Assembly: GCF_023973825.1 (NCBI RefSeq)
Contig: NC_090116.1
Coordinates: 1 to 64,000 of the forward strand
Length of the DNA stretch: 64,000 nt
Direction: 5' to 3'
Source: Plasmodium brasilianum
Lineage: Eukaryota; Apicomplexa; Aconoidasida; Haemosporida; Plasmodiidae
Below the pieces are notes generated by a model that made no database searches, had not been told where the DNA came from, and saw nothing but the letters and a program-made list of their open reading frames with translations. This document shows, in pieces, positions 27,766-41,244 of the stretch. A program made the position numbers and the translations under genes. Each line of letters opens with the position of its first letter. Position 1 is the first letter of the stretch.

Positions 27766-29739
27766 TACTATATATTAAGAGATTAATATATAAATATAAT
27801 AATAGTTTTTTATTAATAATGCCAATTTTGCAAACGCTACATTTTGGAACAAATATTTATTATAGTTGAAAATCTGTTATTATCATAACAATATAATAGT
27901 AGTAATATTAATTATAAAAAAAAGCATTTTGCCTAAGTTATGCATTATATTAATTATGAGAAATCATTTCCTTATTATATATTACATATTAAAAAAAATT
28001 ATACTAATAGGATACCCACTAATATATTAAAAATATATATTTTTTAAAGATAATTAAAATAAACAGAAAAAAAGAAGTTATAAATTGTTGTATCATTTTT
28101 TGTAAAATAATATATTTTAAATAATTTTAATATATATCATTATTTCTATATGAAATTTGTTTATACTCATAGAACTAATTTCTTTTTCGTGTTCTTTGAT
28201 TAAAATTATATATTTAAAAAAAAATTAAATTAAATAAAATAAAATATAATGAGGGAAAAATAGATATAATAAAGTAAAATTTTCTCAAATATATATTATA
28301 TATTTTCGTCGGTTCGAAGATATATAAAGTTAAATATATTTAAACATAAGGATCATTTGTGGAATATAATATGTAGATAATAAATATGAATAAGTATATT
28401 TTAATAAAATATATTTTCTAGTAATATTTTTCTAATAGTTTTCGGCAGAATATATTATACTATTATTTATTCTTTTGCAAGTCAATAATATCAGGAACAA
28501 ATTCTGAAAAAAAAATTAAAAAATAATCATAATATATTTTTAAAAATAATTTTAGCAAAACAATATATAATTCTTCAATATTTATATACTTTATGCATTA
28601 TAATCTTGGGTATGACAATTATGAATATACTATACGCAAAGAAATATATTGCAGTCATACGATATAAAACTTTATATTATTTTTCACTTTAAGAAATATT
28701 ATTCTTTAGATTAAACAAGTGAAAGAATTAAAAAAAAATAAAAAATATATAAATTTAAAATACTATACTTAAAATACAAAACAAAAGAAAACAATATAAA
28801 TTGACACTAATATATTTTTTGTTTTAATATATATATGTGTTATTGTCGTTAAAGCATACACGGAGACTCTTATCTCGTTTTTTTGGAGTTCTTTTTCGAA
28901 TTTGGTAATCTCACATTTTTAAGTACAGTTAATATTTACATATAAATTATGAGAAAAAGCATTTTAAATATTCATAAATATATACATATATCTTATAAAA
29001 TATATCACAATATTGAACTCTTTCTATAATAATATCCTCCAAGGCATTTACTTATAAATAGGATTTATCAATTTTAACAATATTCATTATTTCTAAATAT
29101 ATTTTTGAGACCATTTTTAAAAAAAATAAATAAATATTAGTAAAAATTATATATATTTTTCCCAATTTGAGAAGTCATATACAATAAGTTTAATTTCCTA
29201 TTAAAATATTTTATTTTTTCATTATTACGTATATATAATATAAGTATATTTTTATTTTACTCCTATATCTCAAAAATCTTTACCTACTTTTGCAACATAT
29301 CATTTTTATATTTAATAATTAATATTATTAATACATAACAATAACTCTTATTAGTAAAGACAAGTTATTAAATTTCCATTTGCACAATATAATTTTTATG
29401 TTTATATTAGCTATATAATACTATGTCTACAAAAAGTAAATTATTCTTTTATATATTTAATTTTTATCAAAAATAATATATTCTCTATATGGTTTTATAT
29501 ATAATTTACCAAAGAAATCAATATTTTTCTTTTTTACAAGGATATGTTTTATATTTTACTCCTTTTTATAATTTAACATATAAATTATATGTTTTACTAT
29601 TTTTAAAAAGTTCTAATAATATAGTTATATATATAGTTTTCGTGCCTATGCTGAAAAATATAATTGATTATATAATGGATATATAAATACATATGTTACA
29701 CAAAATGCAATAAATTTTTTGCACACAAATTGATTATAT
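27766..29739. other. AT-rich intergenic stretch, no gene seen
   Basis: Nothing supported. The open frame at 29489-29686 is hydrophobic, low complexity and without flanking splice signals. Confidence 0.5.
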
Positions 29740-30790
29740 TAAAAATGAATATCATTCTCGTAAATATCATATAATGAAGCACAAAAGGACACTACTCTTA
29801 AATGATATTAATGAACTGCATGAAGGTACTGAATCCAAAAGTTATACAGTTATTATAAAAATCTCATTTGTGGGTATACTGGAACAAGAAAAACTAACTT
29901 ATATAGCTAGATTGTATGAATTTATATCTTTATATTAAACTATTACATTAACACATATTGCAATATTTTTAATGCTTCCTTTTGTTTAGTACTAAAAATT
30001 AATTTACTTAAAAATGTGAATGTTCCACAGAATCCTTGTAATATGATACTACAATAAATTACTGTTTTAATAGTGTTGCATATATAAATATTCAATTTAT
30101 TTAATAATAATTTAAATCACTTGTACTTTTCCTTGAACTTTAATGAGAAAAAATAAAAATATATACATGAATGAAATACATTAATACAGATAAATAGTTT
30201 TGCAAATTATAAGATATATGAGACTTACATCAGGTATTAAATAACATATAGTGTACAAAATTGTAATTCATAAATGCTCAATAATATATCTCATAGTATA
30301 TATAATTTAGAATCCTCAACAATTTAATTGAAATATATATTAAAAAAAATTGAAAAAAAAATGATCAGAGCAATTTTTTTTAATAACACTGCAAATGTAA
30401 TAAAATATGAGTATGACTTTAATTGTGATATAAAACGTTTATACATAAAGAACTATATAAAAAATTTAACAACGTAAGAAAATATATATATTTATGTAAT
30501 TCAAAGACAAATGTTTTACGTAAAATTATAATTAATATAGAAACAGAAATATAAAAAGGTATTAATTTTTATTGGATAACCAATTTCCAAATTATTGTTT
30601 TACATTAAGTTTCTTAGGATATGTAATATTTCTAATATAAAATCCATTCAGATAATATATATAAATGGAAATGTATCAAAAAGTACAAACTAATAATTCA
30701 ATAAGCGTAACAAGATCAGTAGATATAGTAGATGAAAAGAATTATAATGTAAATTAAATAAAAATTCGTAATATTAAGAATCTGTCATAT
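29740..30790 (-). repeat. Third, weaker copy of the duplicated block (copy C)
   Basis: Bases 29750-29930 (with catataatgaagcacaaaa, aaggtactgaatcc, tagattgtatgaat) match the left part of copies A and B. Bases 30695-30770 (aagcgtaacaagatcagtag) match the first-exon patch at 5960-6010 in the same order. The coding-like second patch could not be recognised here. I call it a decayed duplicate on these two anchors only. Confidence 0.3.
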
Positions 30791-33592
30791 ATGAATTTAG
30801 GATAAGTACATATATATTAATTTTTATACTATAATTATTAAATTGTCAAAAATGTGGTATATATGAAGTCACGTTTTGAATTATAAATATTAAAATAATA
30901 AAATTCTATAACGAATAAATTATACATATAATGTTTTTATTTAATCAAATAATATGAAAGGATACTAAATAAAACATAAAAATAATATCATATATTTTAC
31001 ATAACAATAATCTTGTAAAATATAATTTATTGCTTTATTCGTGAAAATACTTATGAAAATAAGTTCTTTTTATAACTTGAAACAATTATATATTTATCTG
31101 TTTAACTAATAGAACACTGTTAAAATTAAAACATGCTTATCATCGAAATATATTTTTTTTATTTTATATTTTAGTTATATTATTATTTATGACTGTTTTA
31201 ACTATAATAATATGTTATTAATTATAAGCTCTAGTTTGAGTAACATTAAATAGAAATTAAAATACCTTAGTTCCTCTTTAAAATTTTATATACTACAGTT
31301 TTTACATGGTGTTCTTGTACATAATGAATAAGAAACAATTATAATTTGTTATTTAAATAACTGCACTATCCAAATTTCATTTACTTTTACATATTTTTAC
31401 TATTTCAGGCTGTAATACTTCTTATGCTTTTAGCATCTGTATTAACTTATATTATGTTAATGCTTTACATAAAAATATATCTATTTTTGTATTAAATATT
31501 ATTTTTTAAGCAAAATGATTTATGACATATTCTCAATAAAATTAAGGAAATTTCATTATTTCATATGAATTTTTATTAATTTTGTATTATTGATAAATAA
31601 ACCTAATGCATAAATTTCAGTATTGTACAAAACCTCTTATCATATATTAAAAAATATAATAAAAAAGAAAAAAAAATATCTTTTTTTTTATAAATATTTT
31701 ATAAATAAAATTACGTAGCTTTTTTAATATTCTTTCAAATGTTTGATAATATCGTAGTATATTGTTATTTGTTGCCATATATTAATCCACAATGATATGT
31801 TCACTATATATATTATATTTACATAAATTTATATAATATATTCAAATACAGAAATATATATAAATAATACTTTAAAATATGATAACTTATTTTTATTTAT
31901 AATCCGATATTTATTGTTATTAATATATTTAAAAAAAAAAAATTAAATAAATTGTAAGAGCTTAAAATAAAAGGAATAGAAAAACGAACAAATAATTTTA
32001 ATATAAATAAATTAAAGCATAAAAGAAAATTAAGATAAAACTTTTTAGAAAACCATATTTATTTTGCTTAACAATAATAACGTAATTTTATACGTGAAAT
32101 AATTAATTACAAGCATTTGTTATTACATTCTTTTTTAATTTGCTCACTATTCAATATTTCATATGTACATGTTTCAAATGTAATATTAAAATAGTAAATA
32201 ATTTATATAATTTATACTATAATAACCTATTCTGTTGTTTGTGAATTTAAATTGTTCTGCGTTTTCAATTAATTATTCACAACTTAAAAAGTATTATAAA
32301 CTATACATAATCTTTTTCTTTATGTAGGCTAAATAAATATTTATTATTATAAAAATGTTATTTTCTTTAATTAAAAGTATAAACGAACAAAAAAATATAT
32401 AATATATTTTTAATTTACTTATAAGAATATAACTATCAATTAATGAATAAAAAAAATTACAAAGGTTCAATATATTTTGTTTTGTCTAACGTAATATATT
32501 ATTTCTTTTGCGTCAAGTTATTATTTTATGATTCCTTATTTGAGTATTATAATTTATTTTATATTTTTTTCAACTATATTGCATAAATAATTTTAGTATA
32601 ATTATTTCTTAATATTTTTTTATATATTTTTAATATGTATCCAAATTTTATTTCATTATTAAAACTAAATATACTTTTAATATATTGTTTTTTCAAATCA
32701 AAGGATTCATATATAAAAGTTGTAACAGGTATGTACAAGAGAAAATATATGTAAAATAAATTATACTATATTAAAATTATTCAATGAAATAATATATACT
32801 GTAAATAAGGAATGTTAGGTAATAGATATAAATAAAATGTTAACTGTCACGCGTACATTTTAATAAGAACATTCCACAAGTATAGCAACACTTTAGTATA
32901 ATTTATATAATATTAGTTCTCGTTCTTTTATACATTATAGTAAATATAAAAGATATTTAAAAAAATTGTATAACACTAGAACAACCTATATCAATAATAA
33001 ATAAAAAAGATAATACAAAAAAAACAAAAATAAAAACAAATTATCATTACTAATAATGTTTTGGCTTATAGATAATTTATTCTATGAAAAACGTAAGAAT
33101 AAAAGGAATTATATATATTATTATAGGTAATAACATCTATATATACATGTGTTTCTACTAAGAAAAAATAGAAAATGCCAATATATAGATTAAAGTTATT
33201 TTTACCGAATAAATTTTATATTACATGTTGATATAATTTATATGTATTGTTTTGCGGATAATATTTTGGCTTTTTCTTTATATAGCGAAAATTATTTTAT
33301 ATAATAATATATACATAATTGTGAATTAATATTAAAAAATGATTAGGATATATCTCCAGTTGTTGTATATTTACTTAACGTAAAACCAGATAAGCAGCAC
33401 ATAAAATAAATACTGATCTATTAAATTATATTATAGTATATATATAAATTCTTATGTAAATGATGATTTTATATTTATTTTTATTACCATGTATAAACTT
33501 AAAATTACAATATTGATAATTAAATATATAAATTCATATTTTTCCTTCAGACTGTTATTTACAATAAACTAAAATATTAACGTAAATCCACC
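30791..33592. other. AT-rich intergenic, 5' region of STP1
   Basis: No reading frame or repeat is supported. The fam upstream motif is not present at the equivalent distance from the STP1 start, so the motif is not a general subtelomeric feature. Confidence 0.5.
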
Positions 33593-36167
33593 ATGGATAA
33601 TTGTTTTTCTTCGGTAATAATTGCTTATTTTTTGATGTGTATGAATTATTTATTTATTCTAGAACAACTGATAATATAAATAAGGTAAAAAATAATTCTT
33701 AAATAATTCTTTTGAATCTAGAATTTGAATGTTCGAAGTTCTGGATTTCTGATGTACGTTGTCGATCCAAATTTTAAAAAAATTAGACAATATATAACCT
33801 CTAAGTCTGCTACCTTAAGTAATAAGAGTAACAAACAAACATTTAGGAAAGTATGTAGAGATTTGAGTAAATATCTAATTGAAAACAAGTCTCCCCCATC
33901 ATATTATAGGTCTTCTAAAGATACATGGGAAGGGGCAATAAAAAATTGGGTAAAATCTCACTATGAAAATGTTGATATACATGGGAAATGTCCTGTTGTT
34001 ATGGATGAAAGTGATATGCAACTTTTAGAATTAAAATATGAAGAAGAAGATTTTTGTGAAAAAAGAAGTACATATATGAATAAAATAAAACGATTAGAAA
34101 GAGGAATCTCAAAAACATGTGATGAAGAGTATTTAAAGATATGCAATGAATACAACGATTGGATTGACGCGATGAAGATTTATTTTGAGACAATTACAAA
34201 TCGCTTTCGACATTGCTACAGAAAAAAACCAAATAAAGGAAAAAGAAGACAAAGTCAAGAAATATTCTGCGACGTGTTCCAAAAGGAAACTTTTACAAAA
34301 ACTTCTCATTGCTTACCCATCAATAAAATTCCGTCTTGTAGAACTTTACCTGAAAAAAAAAGTGATAGTTCACAAGAATCAGATCAAGAAAAAGATAAAC
34401 TTCAACTAAAATCTGAAGTTTCAATGGAAATAAGCTCTGAAACTCCACCACGTATGGAAATTCTAGATGTACAGAAAGCTGAAACTGAAGAACAATTTCC
34501 AAAGGAACAGAAAAGTCAATCTGATGCTCAGTCGTTAACTGAAACATCAAGTTCTCAAGATAAAAGTACAAGTATTCCAGCTATGCAAATTAAACCAAAT
34601 GTAAAATTAGAAGGATATACACAGGATAATATTGAAAATACAGTATCACCAGGATCCGATACTTTAGCAAATTCAAATTCTGAAGGATCAGGAGTATCCC
34701 CTGCTATTGAAACTAATGCTCCAAGTGCTCAATCATTAATTCATAGGCCAGGTTCTGCCAATTCTACTGAAATTTGTAAAATTCCAGGAATCACGAATTC
34801 TACTTACATATTTTTGATATAAAAAAACTAACTAATATATATATATATATATACATATATATAACTACACAGGTCCAACAGTTAATTCACTTAAAGCATA
34901 CTCATCTATTTTTATAATCTTCATAGTTATTGTATTTTCCCTTTTTATTAAAGTAAAATAAAACTTGTCTTATAAAAATATGATAAATATTTTGTTATTG
35001 TAATTATTTGTTTTATAAATTTTCTTTTTTTTTATATTTCAGTACTATTTAATAGGGATATTTAAAAAAAAAAAAAAGATAAAAAGAAGACAAGTGAAAT
35101 TTCTAAAAATACTAACACCTTCACATTCTTGCACAAAACACAAATTTGTAAAACATGATAATATGGAATATTCATTATATGATGATGAAGAGATAACAAA
35201 AAAAATAAAAATACTTGAACATAACAAGAATAATAATATAAACGCATCAAAGCAAAACAAACATAGATACAAAACTATCATAGAAGTACATATGCAAATA
35301 CTCGAAGAATACAGAAATGAAGAATGGGAGTATACAAAAGGAGAATTTTTAGAAATATGCTTAGTATTGTTAACAAAAGGCGAACACAATACATACCCTT
35401 TTTTAACTAATGACGAACTAATAATTGGAAATACAAAAAGTATTAATCAAAAAGAAAAACAAAAAATATTATGGAATAAATGGATAGAAAAACATCAAAA
35501 TCTTGCTGACAAATTGAAAAAAGAACATTGGTTTAATAATTTAAAAATTGATTGGAAAGGAGAACTAGCTAACTTAAAAAAAAGAGAAGAATTAAAAAAT
35601 GATCCTGATGAAATTCAAAATATTCCATTTTCACAAAGAGAAAAAGATATATGGAGACAGTGGATATTGGAGAAGTGTATAATTATTAAGCAATATATTG
35701 AACAGGACTTATTTAACTATTTAACTGCTGAACTCCAGATTATACCAGATGATTATGATAATGAAAAAATTGAATATTCTTTGCCATTAATTAATATAGG
35801 AGAATTATCAAACAAAGAAGACTGCCAAGAATTATATAAATATATAAAAAAAAAATTATTAACAAAACTGTGTATCCTCGTTCTTATATCAGTATTAGAA
35901 GAATGCAAAAAAGAGCAGGACATTGAAGAAAATGAATCACATTTTGATAATTACATAATTGAATTTAAGGAAAAAGAAAATTCAGATAGTAAAAAAGAAT
36001 TTATAGAAAACATAAGTGACTTTAACCGAAATTTTTTGGGAAATATGGAAAATCCTGATTATACAACAGACGATAGATTTAGGAAAGAGTTAGAAAATTG
36101 GATAATAGAAGATAATACAAATGCAAATTATATGGAAAAGGAGAATACTGCAGACAAATACTACTGA
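33593..36167 (+). CDS. STP1: STP1 (SURFIN-related) variant surface protein, four exons
   Basis: The proposed protein has 759 residues. Exon 1 is 33593-33613 (MDNCFSS). Exon 2 is 33722-34775, exon 3 is 34873-34952 and exon 4 is 35043-36167. Exon 2 encodes a cysteine-containing N-terminal domain (CRDLSKYL, DTWEGAIKNWVKSHY, GKCPVV, EDFCEKR, CNEYNDWI), then a Ser/Glu/Lys-rich linker. There is no signal peptide, as expected for this family. Exon 3 is a transmembrane segment (SSIFIIFIVIVFSLFIK). Exon 4 starts with a Lys/Arg-rich stretch and carries the cytoplasmic Trp-rich region (IIEVHMQILEEYRNEEWEY, ILWNKWIEKHQNLADKLKKE, IWRQWILEK, CILVLISVLEECKKEQ). Joins are in phase: 21 + 1054 + 80 + 1125 nt. 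Without the 34776 donor the exon 2 frame stops at 34822, so that join is the weakest. Exon 1 is very short and also inferred. STP1 is known from P. malariae and P. ovale. Its role is presumed host-cell surface variation. Confidence 0.85.
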
Positions 36168-39100
36168 ATTATAAAAAAATACATTTTTAAAATTTATAAT
36201 ATACATTCTGAATATATAAGGATAATATTTTTGCGTAAGCATGTAATTTATATGATACTTATTTCATAAATTTTATTATTCACTAAGGGAACAATGAAAA
36301 AAATAATTTAAAAAAATACTTAATAAAAGAAAGAAAAGCGAACATGAAATATGAAGATTGAAATAAAAATGCATAAAATATATTTCAATTATATATACTA
36401 TTTTTTATTTAAGATTATCAATATGAATGTTATATTAGTATTTGATTAAATACAAGTAACAAGGTATATATATATATATATGTAAAAATTAAAATTATAT
36501 TAATGTATTCCAAAAATATTAAACTTGTAGGAAAAAAAAAAAGCAAAAACATTAATTTTGAAATACTTTTTTTTAATTTATACATCATAATTACTTATAT
36601 TTTTATAATTCTATGTTATTTCATTATTTCTATTTATATGGTTATTTCCATATTTAGAATGATGCTTATTTGTATCCTTCAAAAAATTCCTATCAATTAA
36701 TCGTTTAAGGATTTAATTAATATAAAAAAAAATTTAATAAAAAAAAACAGATATACGTTAAAACACATGAAAGCGTAGTGAAAACATATATATAATTCAT
36801 ATAATTTAATATATTATAAAAAAACCATATGTTATATACATAATGAAATACTTCTAGGTCATTATGATTTAATAGATAATCTCATAATAAACGTTTTCAT
36901 TTATAGTAAGTTTGTAACCCTTCATTTGTTATATATCAATATATTTTTTTTTAATAATATATATCTTCTCACTAAGAAAAAATCATATTTAAATGTACTG
37001 TCCCTTCATAAAGAATTCAATTTTTTTATACAACAAATAGTGTAACTTAAATAAAAAAACTTTATACATATTTATAGATATTTATGATATTCAAGTATAT
37101 TTTGGGATTGTATAACTTTTATAATTATAAATTAAAAAAATAATTGAACTAATTAAAATGCCTAAAACATGATAATAATGAAATTATTCTGAATACATAG
37201 TTTTTTATATTAACTTGTAATTTATATTCGCATTTAAAAAAAATGTAAACAATTAAATAAAAAATATTCTTATATTTTTTTTTACTTTAATATCTACATT
37301 ATTATTTATTAATATTTTTATAAAATAAAAGATATAAAAGTTAAATATAAAAAAATGTATAAATTAAACAGTACTATATGAATTTCAGCGCTTTTCTAAA
37401 ACCAGAAGGATATTAAAGAAAATATAAATATTTTATAGTAAATTTAAAAAATATGATATATTTTTACATTTTTAAAATAATTTCTTAATTTTGACTTTTA
37501 TCTTTATGTTTTTTTTTGATTTTTTGTAATTACTTAATTATATTTTTCTTTTTTCTACTTAGCTAATAAGATTAATGGTTATTATTTTTTAAATCATCTC
37601 TCTATATATTAATATTTATAAAAATAACTACTACTAGATTTATCTATGAAAATATAAAATCCATTTTATATATGTAACAATTTTTAACTGCTATCATATA
37701 CCAAAAAAATAGGCAGATTACAAATTATTATTTACTGTTTTATATTATGTAAATCCCATAATAATATTACTTAATTTATGTTTTTTACAATATCATTAAT
37801 TCATAAATAATATAATAAATAAAATGGCAAAAAATATATTAATCTGAATTAATTATAATTATTACCATAGGTTAGTACAATGCTATATGAAATAGATATA
37901 TTCGTCTCTCTAATGTAATATCCTTATAATACATTAAGCAAATATATTATTACATATTAATAACATATTATTAAGAAAATAATTATTTTTAGCTAGTTAT
38001 ATTAGCATTGTCTTTGTTCCAACACTTTTGAATAAATTCAATAGAATTTATATTTTTTCTTTTTGTTTTACAAGAAGTAAATATATAGTTCTTTTAAAGT
38101 ATATTCTTTTAATTTATATAAGATTCATTCCATTAGATATTTTTATACTTTATCATAAAATATTAATATTACATGCATAATTTATTCATACAAATTATAC
38201 ATTACCAGAAAATAAATATTTATGTTTTCTTTTATATTTTATTTTTTATATATGATATTGTACTTAATAAATTTTTTAATATAACTTTAGTCTATTAAAT
38301 CTATAGTGATTATACTAGAAATATATTGAATATTAATAATAATAATAATAGAATATTGGCACACATAAACCTACAAATGTAGTTATTAATTAATATTAAT
38401 CTCATAACAGCACAACTGTAATTCTTTGGAATCTATTGGGAATTTTGACAACAGTACTTTATTAAATGAAACGCATATATGAGAATTGAAAAAAGATATA
38501 TTATTGGTATAAATATAAAAATAAAATAACAGAGGATATCTTACATAAAACAAATATAAAAAAAAAATATTTATTTTAACCGTTATAATAATAACTTTTC
38601 TATATTAATTACTACTTTGTTCATAAAGTAAAACAGAAATCATTCTACGTATGTACTAATAATAAAAACAATTTTTGTTTTTATGTAATTTTATATTTTT
38701 TTTTAAATATATTTAATTATATCATAAATATATTAGTACAATTAAAATATAATAATATACAAGTTATATATTTTACGAAATATATAATCTTAAGATATTT
38801 TACAATAATATGATATATAAAAAAAAAAAAAAAAAAACCAATTTATTATTATTCTCTGAGATCTTTGAAATATACGTTTATATATACTACAACACATAAG
38901 ACACATAATAGAGATAAATAAAATAGCAGTGAAATAAGCAAAATTGAAAAATTTTATGATATTTTTTTTATCAATTATTTTACAATATTGGGAAAGTAGA
39001 ACAAAAGCCATAAATTTATTTTTTAATTGGGCTTGTTATATTTTGTCGGTAAATATAAATTTTAGTTAATATATTAATTTATATTTTTTATTAGTCACAT

Positions 39101-40094
39101 GTATAAATAAAATTCACTAATATATTTTACTAAAAGCTTTAGGCATAAAATTTTTTTTTTTTTTTTATTTAATTTATAATTTTAATTAATCTACCTTGTA
39201 ATAATATGTAATTTTTGTTTATATAATTGTTATATTTAAAATATAATCATATATATCATACTAAATCAAAAGTTATAAAGATTAAACTGAAACTTTAGCT
39301 TCTTGTGTAATAGTATGAAAAAAAATAAGAGATTGTTTTAAATTATACGATAATGTCTATCTCTAGAATAATATGTTTATACTTAAAATATTATTTTTAA
39401 GCGAGATATTTTTAATTAAACGAAATAGTTTTTATTTTCATGTATTATAAACCTATTTAACTTGTATTTATTTTTCATTTATGAAAAGTTATAATTTCAC
39501 TAAAAATAATGAAATTGAGATTTTTAAAGAACCCATATATTATTATAACATATTTTAAATATTAACTGTAATAATTTGAAAGGTACCATTTTAACACTAA
39601 AATAAAAATAAAAGGGAAAATTATATATTTATAAAATAAATAATATTTATAGTATTTTAAAAGGTAAAAAAGGACTTTTATATAGATAATCGAATATAAT
39701 TCGCAATATGTATATGAGAATGCAGTAAAGTTAATTTATTTTTTTCTATATCATATAAGTACATTTATATAATTTTCACACGAACAAAAATTAAAGGGAA
39801 GAATATTCATTACTATAATTCTATTCTAGATACTATATAGAAATTATGTTTTTCATATTATTATGCTTAAATTAATGGTTTTTATATTGTACTGTACAAA
39901 CTATACAACCTTATATTAATTTTAACCAAAAATTAAAGTGGTGATTTTATTAAGAATTGTTTTCTTAAATTCTATATACGACAAAAAAGAATGCACCACA
40001 TATAAACTTAAAGCGTAACATTTTTTCACTTAGATAAATATCAATATTATATTAATTTAACTTTTGCTATTTCATTCACATGTATTTATATAAA
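36168..40094. other. AT-rich intergenic stretch, no gene seen
   Basis: The frames at 36503-36700 and 38790-39011 encode short hydrophobic low-complexity peptides. I found no partner exon for either. Nothing else is supported. Confidence 0.5.
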
Positions 40095-41244
40095 ATGTAG
40101 GGGGAAAGCGTAAGATTTATTTTTTTTTATAATATTTATATATATCATAATATTTCGTTAATTTGTTGTTATATCAATGAAATATCTATTTTTATTCATT
40201 AAAATAAAAATTTACGAATATATATTATTATTAGTAGTAGTATTTTTTATTTTATTTTTTTTATTTTTAGAATAATTCCGTGGAATTATATCTTCAGTAT
40301 AAAATGGAATATGAGGGGATTAGTTAAAATGTTAAAAGTGATAGTATAAGTCCTGGACAAATTTTTTCTAATACTAAATATAATTCTTTAGATATTTCTA
40401 ATACTAATTTTATTGCATTATGTCAACAGATTGGTAGATATTTTATTGAAATTAAGGATAAATATTATTCGGATAATATCAAACGTCATAAATACTTGAA
40501 TTACCTGATAAATTCAGAAAAAAAAAATAAAAAGAATAATAGTTACATTTAAATTAACTCCTTTAGAGGTGTTTCGTCTAAATTAGATAATATAGGCATA
40601 CAAGAAATAAAAGAAATTGATACTGAATCTTTAACAAAGCTTGAATAAATATACGGTTATTATGAAGATTTTAGCAAATTTAATGATAAAAAACAGGATT
40701 CTGGTGATATAATTTGTGGTAATATTAAGAAATGTTATAACCTTTACAAGAATAATTGTAAAAAACATCAAAAATGTAGTTAAAATGCTTTTTGCGTGGA
40801 TTTAATCAATTGTAAAAAAGTATTTGATAATAAAATTCACAAGGTAGCTCCTTGTACTGGTTTATCACATATTTATCACCTATGCAAGTAAAATATATAT
40901 TTTCTGTCAGTTTATCCAGATCGGTCGAATTGCTAGCAACATTCTCTTTATTTTTTTTATATAAAGTTAAAAAGAAATTATAGTCAATAACGTGAATATT
41001 CTAACACAATGAGTATGCCCATTTTTACAAAAATTTACAAGCACAAAACATTAATATATTTAGGTATATATACTTGTTTTGTTTCATATAGTTTACTTTA
41101 TTGATATCATGCTTATGTAATAGCTTATTTACGAAAAAAATAGTTGAACTTAAAGAAAAAAGAGAATCCTTACAAAATATATATAAATAAGTATATGGAA
41201 AATTTAAAGGAAGTTCTCATAGTATAGGGTATCAATCACAATGA
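40095..41244 (+). pseudogene. pir: pir family pseudogene, three exons recognisable
   Basis: This is a decayed pir (Plasmodium interspersed repeat) gene. A possible exon 1 (40095-40109) is ATG TAG GGG GAA AGC followed by a GTAAG donor, with a stop at codon 2. Exon 2 begins at 40271 after TTTTTAG. It carries the cysteine-bearing pir core: ALCQQIGRYF, then IYGYYEDFSKFND, CGNIKKCYNLYKNNCKKHQK, FCVDLINCKKVFDNK and PCTGLSHIYHLC. It has four internal stops and then a frameshift near 40900. The hydrophobic C-terminal segment LLATFSLFFLYK ends exon 2 at 40965. Exon 3 (41092-41244, 51 codons) starts FTLLIS where intact pir genes read FTPFGS, and ends GYQSQ. It has only one stop and keeps its frame. The gene is on the opposite strand to the intact pir at 46.8-48.6 kb. 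The exon 1 call is tentative. Confidence 0.8.

Noticed and set aside
33725..33727. TTG as the start codon of STP1
   Set aside because: An upstream ATG exon (33593-33613) joins in phase through consensus GT/AG sites, and eukaryotic initiation at TTG is unlikely.
38790..39011. 73-codon minus-strand frame with a hydrophobic segment and basic end
   Set aside because: It slightly resembles a membrane exon of an exported protein, but no other exon was found. The end is a poly-Phe run from a homopolymer.
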